Assembly (NCBI GenBank): GCA_947485035.1
Contig: CANKQN010000002.1
Span: 1-18,918, forward strand
DNA from: Rickettsiales bacterium
Lineage (GTDB): Bacteria > Pseudomonadota > Alphaproteobacteria > Rickettsiales > Deianiraeaceae
DNA: 18,918 nucleotides
Reading direction: 5' to 3'
Shown here: piece after piece, positions 7,287 to 13,581 of the stretch
Position numbering within the stretch: position 1 is the first letter of the stretch
How the letters are laid out: the number at the start of each line of letters is the position of its first letter
The notes under the pieces: model-generated
Told to the model about the DNA's origin: nothing
Databases searched by the model: none
What the model saw: only the letters and a program-made list of their open reading frames with translations
Program-made: the position numbers and the translations under genes

Positions 7287-7903
7287 GAAATAACCTCATC
7301 AATTTCATAGTTTTTCATGGCGAACCGCGTGCAAAATTTTTCATACCTTGTAATACGGGAAAAATCCTCGCAAATACGAGTGTGGGCATTGCCAATGAAC
7401 TCAATTTTGTGTGAAAAAATCGCATCAATGCCATTGTGAAAGTCAAAAATCAGACCACTTTGATTGATATAAATCGCATTGAATGTAAAGTCGCGGCGGT
7501 GGGAATCGCGCAAAATGCTTGCTCCAAGCTTCATTTTCGCATTTTTACCATCGCAATCAACATCAATACGCGTGGATGTTATATCAAGCTTTCCGTTCGT
7601 AAAATCAATTGAATTTGTTGCAAAGTTACGAGCTCGTTTATGGTTTTTAAAGGTTTCGTCTAGAAATTTTCCAACATTTTTTGGAGTTGAAGTAATTGCA
7701 ATATCGATATCGCAAGAAGTTTGTTGACAAATAAATTCAATGAAATTCGCAAAATCAATTTGAAAAATTGAGTGTGAAATTTGTTGCGGGCGTTTGTTTT
7801 GAGATTTGAGATGAAAAATGTAGTCGCGGGGAAGTCCCCCAACTACAAAAGCCATTTCAGAAACTCGGTTAAGAGCGTCCAAAATGGCAAGTAGATTTGT
7901 CAT
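7244..7903 (-). CDS. Truncated CCA tRNA nucleotidyltransferase / poly(A) polymerase head domain
   Basis: A 219-residue protein with the class II nucleotidyltransferase head: FVVGGLPRD (19-27), the metal-binding DIDIA (65-69) and RRDFTFNA (136-143). It ends with the start of the neck helix (CEDFSRITRYEKF, 178-190, matching EDPLRILRAIRF). Family members are about 380-450 residues; this one stops inside the neck, so the body and tail that hold tRNA are missing. About 30 extra residues lie between GGLPRD and DIDIA. The final 13 codons and stop lie antisense to the conserved C-terminus of uppP, which suggests that the 3' part was lost rather than frameshifted. ATG 7903 is preferred to an upstream TTG at 7918. 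It follows the pilin gene by 31 nt on the same strand. It may be a decaying gene or a reduced enzyme. Confidence 0.8.
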   Translation of the reverse strand: MTNLLAILDALNRVSEMAFVVGGLPRDYIFHLKSQNKRPQQISHSIFQIDFANFIEFICQQTSCDIDIAITSTPKNVGKFLDETFKNHKRARNFATNSIDFTNGKLDITSTRIDVDCDGKNAKMKLGASILRDSHRRDFTFNAIYINQSGLIFDFHNGIDAIFSHKIEFIGNAHTRICEDFSRITRYEKFCTRFAMKNYEIDEVISQIKKNSTHPSIIR

Positions 7904-7934
7904 AAAATAAGGGTTCAAATTATGAACCTAAATA

Positions 7935-8621
7935 TTACATTGAAGTTGAGAATGTCAATACGCATTTTGTGTCGTATGTGTTAGCAGCATCAGTTGTAGT
8001 TAAAGCATTGGTACCAGCAGCAAATGTAATTGATTTTGCACACTGAACGGCACCTGATCCTGAAACACCATCATCTGTTTTTGTATCAATGATTTTGAAC
8101 ATTGGTGAAGCGATTGGAGTGTATGTTTCTCCAATTGCACCAATGCCGTGGAAGTGGTTTGAAGCAGTGGTTGAGAATGTGAAAACATATGCACCTGCAA
8201 CCTTTGATTTTGTCAAGAATTGACCGTAATCACTAACTGTTCCTGTTGCTGCTAAATCGCCACCTGTAACTGCTGTTGTAGCAATTGTGCGAGCGTATAA
8301 TTTTGCAAGATAGAAGTGGTAATCAACTGCTGCTGTTTCTGGCATTGTGTTAATACCGTTTGCAGCATCACCGTAAAGTTTTGGTGTTAAATCTATAATA
8401 TTTGCGTATGAAGCATCGCCGGGTGTTGCTGCGTAAGAAGCATCAAACAATTGCATAGCAACTGAACGATCTTTGAAATATTGGATAGTAGCTGTTGCGC
8501 GGGCCATGTCAATTAAGGATTTACCACTGATTGTTGCAACGATTAGAATTCCAAGAATTGCAAGAACAATAGAAAGCTCCACAAGAGTTACACCGCGACC
8601 TTTTGAAGAAAGAATTTTCAT
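7935..8621 (-). CDS. Type IV prepilin-like protein
   Basis: A 228-residue protein with a class-III signal peptide: a short basic leader (MKILSSKGRG), predicted cleavage after Gly10, then VTLVELSIVLAILGILI, with the conserved Glu at mature position 5. Mature position 1 is Val rather than the usual Phe or Met. The remainder is Ala/Thr/Gly-rich with a PGDASYA segment (68-74) and two cysteines (194 and 220) placed to form a C-terminal disulfide loop as in type IV pilins. Assembly ATPase, platform and prepilin peptidase genes are not in the window. A strong CTTGACA box sits 47 nt before the ATG. It may be a major pilin, a minor pilin or a pseudopilin. Confidence 0.88.
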   Translation of the reverse strand: MKILSSKGRGVTLVELSIVLAILGILIVATISGKSLIDMARATATIQYFKDRSVAMQLFDASYAATPGDASYANIIDLTPKLYGDAANGINTMPETAAVDYHFYLAKLYARTIATTAVTGGDLAATGTVSDYGQFLTKSKVAGAYVFTFSTTASNHFHGIGAIGETYTPIASPMFKIIDTKTDDGVSGSGAVQCAKSITFAAGTNALTTTDAANTYDTKCVLTFSTSM

Positions 8622-8666
8622 ATTAAAAATAAAATTAGTGCTTTGTTAGAGCAGATATAAATTTCA

Positions 8667-8692
8667 AATGTCAAGTTTTTTTTCTTGACATT
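8667..8692. promoter_or_regulatory. Back-to-back -35 boxes forming a 9-bp inverted repeat (pilin / glnA)
   Basis: AATGTCAAG (8667-8675) and CTTGACATT (8684-8692) are perfect inverted copies separated by exactly eight T. Each arm contains a TTGACA -35 hexamer: one reads toward the pilin gene (ATG 47 nt away), the other toward glnA (ATG 47 nt away). The symmetry means both promoters start from one point and could share a regulator. The -10 regions are weak at 17-18 nt; a TATTAT at 8725-8730 is close to the glnA ATG. What is seen is the repeat and spacing; the promoter role is inference. Confidence 0.55.
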
Positions 8693-8737
8693 GAGTTTTT
8701 TTTTTATTCAAATTCGGTAATTTATATTATAGCATAT

Positions 8738-10141
8738 ATGACCTTCCCCGATTTTCAAAAATTGATACAAGAAAAAGAGATTAAATATATTGATTTCCGT
8801 TTTACGGATTTGTGCGGAATTTGGCATCATATTACATATTGTGCTTCTGAAGTTGATGAGGACTTGTTAAGCAACGGTGTAGCATTCGACGGTTCATCAA
8901 TCAATGGCTGGAAGGGGATTGAGGAATCTGATATGTATTTTATACCTGACCTTTCAAGCGCATTTGTTGACCCATTCACTGCGCAGGAAACTCTTGTCGT
9001 TTCGTGCGATGTTCACGACCCGAAAACAAAAGAAGGCTACGACCGTGACCCCCGCACAATAGCAAAAAAAACAATGGAATATTTTAAATCAACGGGACTT
9101 GGCGATGCCGCATACTTTGGACCAGAGCCAGAATTTTTCCTTTTTGATGCAGTTGAATGCAAAGTTGAAGATTACAACTCGTTTTATAAAATTACATCTT
9201 CCGAACTTGGCAATGTTAGCAATTGTGAATCATCATTCAATTTAGGGCATCGTCCATCAACAAAAGGTGGGTATTTCCCAGTTGCACCGGTTGACCACCA
9301 TGTTGATATTCGCTCTGAAATGGTTTCAATTATGCGTGAAACGGGGCTTGAAGCAATTCTTCACCATCACGAAGTTGCATCTTCGCAAAGTGAAATTGGA
9401 ATTAAATTTAGCGACCTAATTACCACAGCTGATAATGTTCAGAAATATAAATACATTGTAAAAAATGTTGCCTCAACTTACGGAAAAACCGCAACATTTA
9501 TGCCAAAACCAATTGCTGCGGATAACGGAAGCGGAATGCATGTTCATCAATCAATTTGGAAAGATGGCAAAAACACATTTGCTGGCAACGAACTCGATGG
9601 ACTTTCTGAAAATGCACTGTTTTACATTGGTGGAATTATTAAACACGGAAGGGCGTTGAATGCTTTTGCGAATTCAACAACGAACAGTTATAAGCGTCTT
9701 GTTCCGGGTTTTGAAGCACCTGTTTACTTGGCATATTCTTCGAAAAATCGTTCGGCATCAATTCGAATTCCGCATATGTCCGGCGAAAAAGCAAAAAGAA
9801 TTGAAGCAAGATTTCCCGACCCTCTTTCCAACCCATACCTGTTATTTTCAGCGTTTCTGCTTGCAGGCTTAGACGGTATCCAAAACAAAATTCACCCGGG
9901 TGAAGCTGCTACAAAGAACCTTTACAAACTTTCAAAAGAAGAGGCAAAAAAAATTCCAAGAGTCTGCGAGTCTCTTGAAGAAGCCTTGCACGCACTGGAT
10001 TCTGACCGTGAATTCTTGACAAAATCTGGTGTTTTTAATGATGATCTAATCGACGCATTCATTTCAATTAAAATTGCAGAATTGAGAAAAGTTCAACTTA
10101 CACCAAGTCCGATTGAGTTCAATTTATATTACAGTTCATAA
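8738..10141 (+). CDS. glnA: Glutamine synthetase, type I
   Basis: This enzyme forms glutamine from glutamate, ammonia and ATP, and works as a dodecamer in the cytoplasm. The 467-residue product has a full set of GSI motifs. These are AFDGSSINGW (49-58), GPEPEFFLF (128-136) with Glu130 and Glu132, HHHEVA (209-214) with Glu212, GSGMHVHQS (264-272), NSYKRLVPG (316-324), NRSASIRIP (337-345) and RIEARFPDP (354-362). Tyr396 in KNLYKLSKEE matches the adenylylation tyrosine of the GSI-beta group, so control by GlnE is possible. The second metal-site segment reads SSQSEIG and is a little shorter than the usual AGQNEIG. It has its own promoter candidate and is followed by virB10 after 9 nt, an unusual partner. 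Confidence 0.97.
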   Translation: MTFPDFQKLIQEKEIKYIDFRFTDLCGIWHHITYCASEVDEDLLSNGVAFDGSSINGWKGIEESDMYFIPDLSSAFVDPFTAQETLVVSCDVHDPKTKEGYDRDPRTIAKKTMEYFKSTGLGDAAYFGPEPEFFLFDAVECKVEDYNSFYKITSSELGNVSNCESSFNLGHRPSTKGGYFPVAPVDHHVDIRSEMVSIMRETGLEAILHHHEVASSQSEIGIKFSDLITTADNVQKYKYIVKNVASTYGKTATFMPKPIAADNGSGMHVHQSIWKDGKNTFAGNELDGLSENALFYIGGIIKHGRALNAFANSTTNSYKRLVPGFEAPVYLAYSSKNRSASIRIPHMSGEKAKRIEARFPDPLSNPYLLFSAFLLAGLDGIQNKIHPGEAATKNLYKLSKEEAKKIPRVCESLEEALHALDSDREFLTKSGVFNDDLIDAFISIKIAELRKVQLTPSPIEFNLYYSS

Positions 10142-10150
10142 TAAATATAA

Positions 10151-11842
10151 ATGGCTGGTGATAACAAAAAGCCTAAAAAAAACGACCCATTGGAGGATGC
10201 TCTAAGAGAATTTGAAGGTTCTGGTGGTTTTAGTGGGAAATCTGGCGGAGGAGCGAAGCGTGACGAATTCTTGGACGACTTTGAAGAGCTTGAAACTTCC
10301 CACACGCCTACTAGCAATGACGACGAGGACTATATTGAATATGACGAGCATGCTGGCGACAATGAAATCGATCAAGATTTTGATGTCATGAACGACGACG
10401 ACTTGAACAATGACGAACCTCAGCCAAAAAAAGAGGAAAAAAAGAAAAAAAATAAGCCGGAAAAGATAAAGAATATTGGCGGCGATGGCAGTTCGCCAAT
10501 TATTTCAAAGTTAAAAGAGCCGAAAAACATAGTAATGTTAATTATTGCGGTATGTTTTGTGGCATTTTTGTTCGTTGGTGGCGATAGAAGCAAGAAAAAG
10601 CAAAAAAACGATAGCATTGAAGATGAAATTGCAAGCGAGGTTAGCGATATTGATATGACAATGAGCGATACTTCCCTCGTTGAAGATGCAACAACTGTCT
10701 CAGTCAAGCCAAAGAAAAAGGAAGAACATGCGGACTCACTGAAAGATATTGAGCTGCCAAATCTTGATATTCACATGCCGGAAATTAAACAGGAAGATGT
10801 TGACCTTGTGCCCAAAATTCCCGAGCCAAAGCTATCAGCAGATGACAAGAGTGATGCAAAACCCAGCGAAAAAGCAAAAGATATTGATATTCAAGAAATT
10901 GCCGTTCGTGATAAAGACGATAAAATCATCAAAAAAAATGAACCGCCAATTGAAATTGAGGTGAAAAAGAAAAAGCGAGATCCGGTACCAAAAAATGACG
11001 GTGCAGTGCAAAAATCTCTCATAACGGATTTTAGTAACGGGGTTGAAACGCAGGTTAAGCAAAAAAATAAGAAAAATGCACACGATTTTATTTTCATGGA
11101 TACTGACCTTGACATTGAAAAAGAGGATGAAAAATCCGTGATATCGGCAACTCGCATTCAAAATCCTGAGAATGTCGTATCGCAGGGGAGAATTATTGAC
11201 GCCGTACTTGAAACTGCGGTAAATTCGTCAATTTCCGGTCAAGTTCGTGCGATTGTGACTCGCGATGTTTATGCGGAGGTTGGTCGCAATGTGCTGGTGC
11301 CAAAAGGAACGAGGCTTTACGGTGAATACGGTGCAGCAAGCACAAGTGCAGGCGGTGCAGCAGGCAGTGGTGCGAATTCAGGAGGAAGGATCGTGATTAA
11401 ATGGTCTCGAATTATGCGTCCAGACAATGTATCAGCAACTATTGATAGCTATGCTTCTGATCAATTTGGTCGCTCGGGCGTTTCTGGTCAGGTTGATAGT
11501 AACTATATCGGCGGCATTGCATCATCGGTTTTACTAAGTACAATTCCTTTAGTTACCACAATTGTTGCAAATGCAATAACCAACACGAATCCACAAACTG
11601 TTACAGTTGGGGCAAATACAGGTGCAACGACCGTTGTTCAAGATCCCGTGAACATCGCAACGCAGGCGTTCACGAAGTCGGTTGGAACCGTAATTTCAGA
11701 CATTACAAAAAATGCTATAAATACACAGCCAACAATTACGCTTGACCAAGGTACTCGTGTTAAAGTTTTGGTTAATAAAGATATCAAACTTCCAACATAC
11801 AAACCACTTGTTAAGGCTTCCGGGTCGGCGTTTTCGGAATAG
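10151..11842 (+). CDS. virB10: Type IV secretion system protein VirB10
   Basis: A 563-residue scaffold protein that spans the envelope and links the inner-membrane complex to the outer-membrane pore of a type IV secretion system. Residues 1-125 are cytoplasmic and highly charged, with acidic and poly-Lys tracts. A single membrane helix lies at about 127-144 (NIVMLIIAVCFVAFLF). A Pro/Lys/Glu-rich periplasmic stretch runs to about 335, and the C-terminal beta-barrel domain runs from about 345 (GRIIDAVLETAVNSSISGQV) to 545. This includes VLVPKGTRLYGEY, KWSRIMRPD, two hydrophobic antenna helices (about 452-478 and 500-520) and the closing DQGTRVKVLVNKDI. The N-terminal half is longer than in Agrobacterium VirB10 (377 residues), as in Rickettsiales. 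None of virB8, virB9, virB11 or virD4 is adjacent. Its last 32 nt overlap the convergent mbhDE-like gene. Confidence 0.92.
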   Translation: MAGDNKKPKKNDPLEDALREFEGSGGFSGKSGGGAKRDEFLDDFEELETSHTPTSNDDEDYIEYDEHAGDNEIDQDFDVMNDDDLNNDEPQPKKEEKKKKNKPEKIKNIGGDGSSPIISKLKEPKNIVMLIIAVCFVAFLFVGGDRSKKKQKNDSIEDEIASEVSDIDMTMSDTSLVEDATTVSVKPKKKEEHADSLKDIELPNLDIHMPEIKQEDVDLVPKIPEPKLSADDKSDAKPSEKAKDIDIQEIAVRDKDDKIIKKNEPPIEIEVKKKKRDPVPKNDGAVQKSLITDFSNGVETQVKQKNKKNAHDFIFMDTDLDIEKEDEKSVISATRIQNPENVVSQGRIIDAVLETAVNSSISGQVRAIVTRDVYAEVGRNVLVPKGTRLYGEYGAASTSAGGAAGSGANSGGRIVIKWSRIMRPDNVSATIDSYASDQFGRSGVSGQVDSNYIGGIASSVLLSTIPLVTTIVANAITNTNPQTVTVGANTGATTVVQDPVNIATQAFTKSVGTVISDITKNAINTQPTITLDQGTRVKVLVNKDIKLPTYKPLVKASGSAFSE

Positions 11843-12344
11843 AGTTATGTAATATCGTTGGTAAACCAAAGCTTGAAACGGCAATTATTAGCGTTTCGCC
11901 AAGTGTGTCAAAACCTCGGTATGATGCTAAAATTGCAGTAACAGTATTGTTTATGTGTGTTTGCGAGTATGTTGTTGTGTTGTATTCGGTGGAGTAAATC
12001 GATTTCGTTATAAGACTTTCAATAGTTATACCAAGAAAAAGCATAAGGCAGAAAAGCGACAGGCATATGATTACCATTGGTATTATTTCAGATTTACTAC
12101 TTTTTTTATTAGCACCGTGTTCGTGAGTTTTAGTGTGAACGGTGTGCAGAATGAAGAATGATAAAAAGGAGCCAATCACAATTTCAGTTAGTGCTACATC
12201 TGATGCGTTATATTGTTGATATATCACAAAAAGAGGCAGGGAAATTATACTGAGAAAATAGAGAGAGATAACAGTTTTTTGAGAAAAAACTGTAAAAAAA
12301 ACAAATATAGCGTAAAAAAGTATTGTTAAAAATGGTATGAGCAT
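11811..12344 (-). CDS. MbhD/MbhE-like (Mrp/Mnh cation antiporter-type) membrane subunit
   Basis: A 177-residue protein with about five hydrophobic segments (near 1-20, 24-42, 48-68, 87-108 and 150-165). ASDVALTEIVIG (47-58) matches the MbhD / DUF4040 domain that forms the C-terminal part of MrpA. NNTVTAILASYRGFDTLGE (132-150) matches the MbhE / MnhB start. Together they form the usual MbhD-MbhE pair in one chain. Such subunits belong to Na+/H+ antiporters of the Mrp type or related membrane-bound hydrogenase modules. None of the other six or so subunits is in the window. The gene starts 3 nt after the rplT stop, so it should be transcribed with the ribosomal genes. Exact complex membership is inferred. 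Confidence 0.75.
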   Translation of the reverse strand: MLIPFLTILFYAIFVFFTVFSQKTVISLYFLSIISLPLFVIYQQYNASDVALTEIVIGSFLSFFILHTVHTKTHEHGANKKSSKSEIIPMVIICLSLFCLMLFLGITIESLITKSIYSTEYNTTTYSQTHINNTVTAILASYRGFDTLGETLIIAVSSFGLPTILHNSIPKTPTRKP

Positions 12345-12347
12345 TCG

Positions 12348-12704
12348 TTATGCAACATGTTTTTTAACAGCTTCTACAATTTTTACAAATTCAGATTCAT
12401 TGTGAAGAGCTAAATCAGCAAGAATTTTTCGATCAAGAAGAATTCCAGATTTTTTAAGACCGTTCATAAATGTTGAATATTTTAAACCATGAAGGCGAAC
12501 TGCGGCATTAATCCTTTGAATCCAAAGAGAGCGATAGTCTCTTTTTTTAATTTTTCTACCAACATAAGCGTATTCCCAAGATTTCTGAAGTCTACGAATA
12601 GCAATTCTGAAACATGATTTTGCACGACCACGGAATCCTTTGGTTTGTTCTAGGACTTTTTTGTGCCTTCTGTGCGAGGTAACTCCTCTTTTTACTCTTG
12701 ACAT
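12348..12704 (-). CDS. rplT: 50S ribosomal protein L20 (bL20)
   Basis: A 118-residue basic protein with the bL20 signature: [30 protein letters not shown] at the N-terminus, then [32 protein letters not shown] and the conserved [12 protein letters not shown]. It is needed early in assembly of the large subunit and, in E. coli, represses its own operon. It follows rpmI by 5 nt. The usual infC before rpmI and pheS-pheT after rplT are both missing here; an MbhD/MbhE-like membrane gene comes next after 3 nt. Confidence 0.98.
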   Translation of the reverse strand: MSRVKRGVTSHRRHKKVLEQTKGFRGRAKSCFRIAIRRLQKSWEYAYVGRKIKKRDYRSLWIQRINAAVRLHGLKYSTFMNGLKKSGILLDRKILADLALHNESEFVKIVEAVKKHVA

Positions 12705-12709
12705 ATTAC

Positions 12710-12904
12710 TTAATTAAACAAATATTTTTTAATGATTTTCGCAACTTCCGGTTTGCAAGTGATTGGACCCTTGCTTGCGCGTAGGAGTTTTTTTGATCTA
12801 TTTCCTTGGTTGTGACGGCGTTTAGCTGCGTAACGAATGACAAGGCCAGTAGCGCTAAATTTAAAACGCTTTTTTGCACTGGATTTTGTTTTTAACTTCG
12901 GCAT
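12710..12904 (-). CDS. rpmI: 50S ribosomal protein L35 (bL35)
   Basis: A 64-residue, strongly basic protein opening with [20 protein letters not shown], the standard bL35 N-terminus, followed by a [15 protein letters not shown] segment. It binds 23S rRNA in the large subunit. It is the first gene of the rpmI-rplT-mbhDE run and has a CTTGACA box 46 nt before its ATG. There is no infC upstream: the preceding gene on this strand is a DsbA-like oxidoreductase ending 58 nt before the start. Confidence 0.97.
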   Translation of the reverse strand: MPKLKTKSSAKKRFKFSATGLVIRYAAKRRHNQGNRSKKLLRASKGPITCKPEVAKIIKKYLFN

Positions 12905-12950
12905 TTTTTTAAAAAAATTGTTTCATAAAACTCAACTAAGGAAATTCAAT

Positions 12951-12957
12951 TGTCAAG
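12951..12957 (-). promoter_or_regulatory. Candidate -35 box of the rpmI-rplT promoter
   Basis: CTTGACA is read on the minus strand from 12957 to 12951, 46 nt before the rpmI ATG and just after the stop of the DsbA-like gene. The flanking bases (CTTGACAATTGA) resemble those of the nuoD, pilin and glnA boxes. No good -10 lies 17 nt downstream. The assignment rests on the hexamer, its position and the matching distance at other genes. Confidence 0.5.
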
Positions 12958-12962
12958 CATTT

Positions 12963-13562
12963 TTATTTTTTCGCAATCTCAGCTTCAATAATTGTGATGA
13001 AGTTTTTTGTGGATTTTTTTTCAATCACTTTATCGTTAATATAAACGGTTGGTGTGCCGGTAATTTTCAAAATTTTTGAGTATTCATACGATGCTTTGAT
13101 GATTGTTTTATCATCAAAATTCTTTATGCAATCAGAATTAATTCCCTTAATTGCGAGGAATTTTTGCTGGTAATTTTCTACGAGGAATGCGTCCTGTTTT
13201 GAGTAAATTTCGTGCATAGTCGCAAGTGGATTTTCACTGCAATGAACGACTTTGCTGGCAAAAAGTGCGAGTTTATCAAGCGGAAAATCTTTGTGTATAA
13301 ACAGAACTTTTCCAGTTTTGATATACATCTTATCCAACATTGGAAAGACATTTTTGTAAAGATTTGCACAGTGAAAGCAGGAGTAGGAATCAAAAACAAC
13401 AACTCGAACCTTGGCTTTTTTGTTGCCAAATTGAATATCCCCCGTGTTTGGTGCAAGAAGCTCCTCTTTTGTACGAAGAACTTCCTGCGGCAACGCAATG
13501 TTTAAATTTGATTTGGCAAGAACGCAAAATTGAAGAAGTAAAACTGCGATTACAATTCTCAT
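12963..13562 (-). CDS. DsbA-like periplasmic thiol oxidoreductase
   Basis: A 199-residue protein with an N-terminal signal peptide (about 1-17, with a hydrophobic core of VIAVLLLQF) and a thioredoxin-like fold. The active site is Cys62-Phe-His-Cys65 in SYSCFHCANLY and the cis-proline is Pro171 in TGTPTVYIN. The helical insert includes two more cysteines (108 and 145), as in the Thioredoxin_4 / BdbD-like group common in Rickettsiales and other alphaproteobacteria. It should introduce or shuffle disulfides in the periplasm; possible clients in this window include the pilin with its two C-terminal cysteines. It follows pnp by 19 nt on the same strand. Confidence 0.88.
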   Translation of the reverse strand: MRIVIAVLLLQFCVLAKSNLNIALPQEVLRTKEELLAPNTGDIQFGNKKAKVRVVVFDSYSCFHCANLYKNVFPMLDKMYIKTGKVLFIHKDFPLDKLALFASKVVHCSENPLATMHEIYSKQDAFLVENYQQKFLAIKGINSDCIKNFDDKTIIKASYEYSKILKITGTPTVYINDKVIEKKSTKNFITIIEAEIAKK

Positions 13563-13581
13563 GTGCTTGATATCAATAGTA

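Noticed and set aside
12837..13079. Plus-strand 80-codon frame over rpmI and the DsbA-like gene end
   Set aside because: It is the complement of two well-supported genes and is Phe/Asn-rich without any domain.
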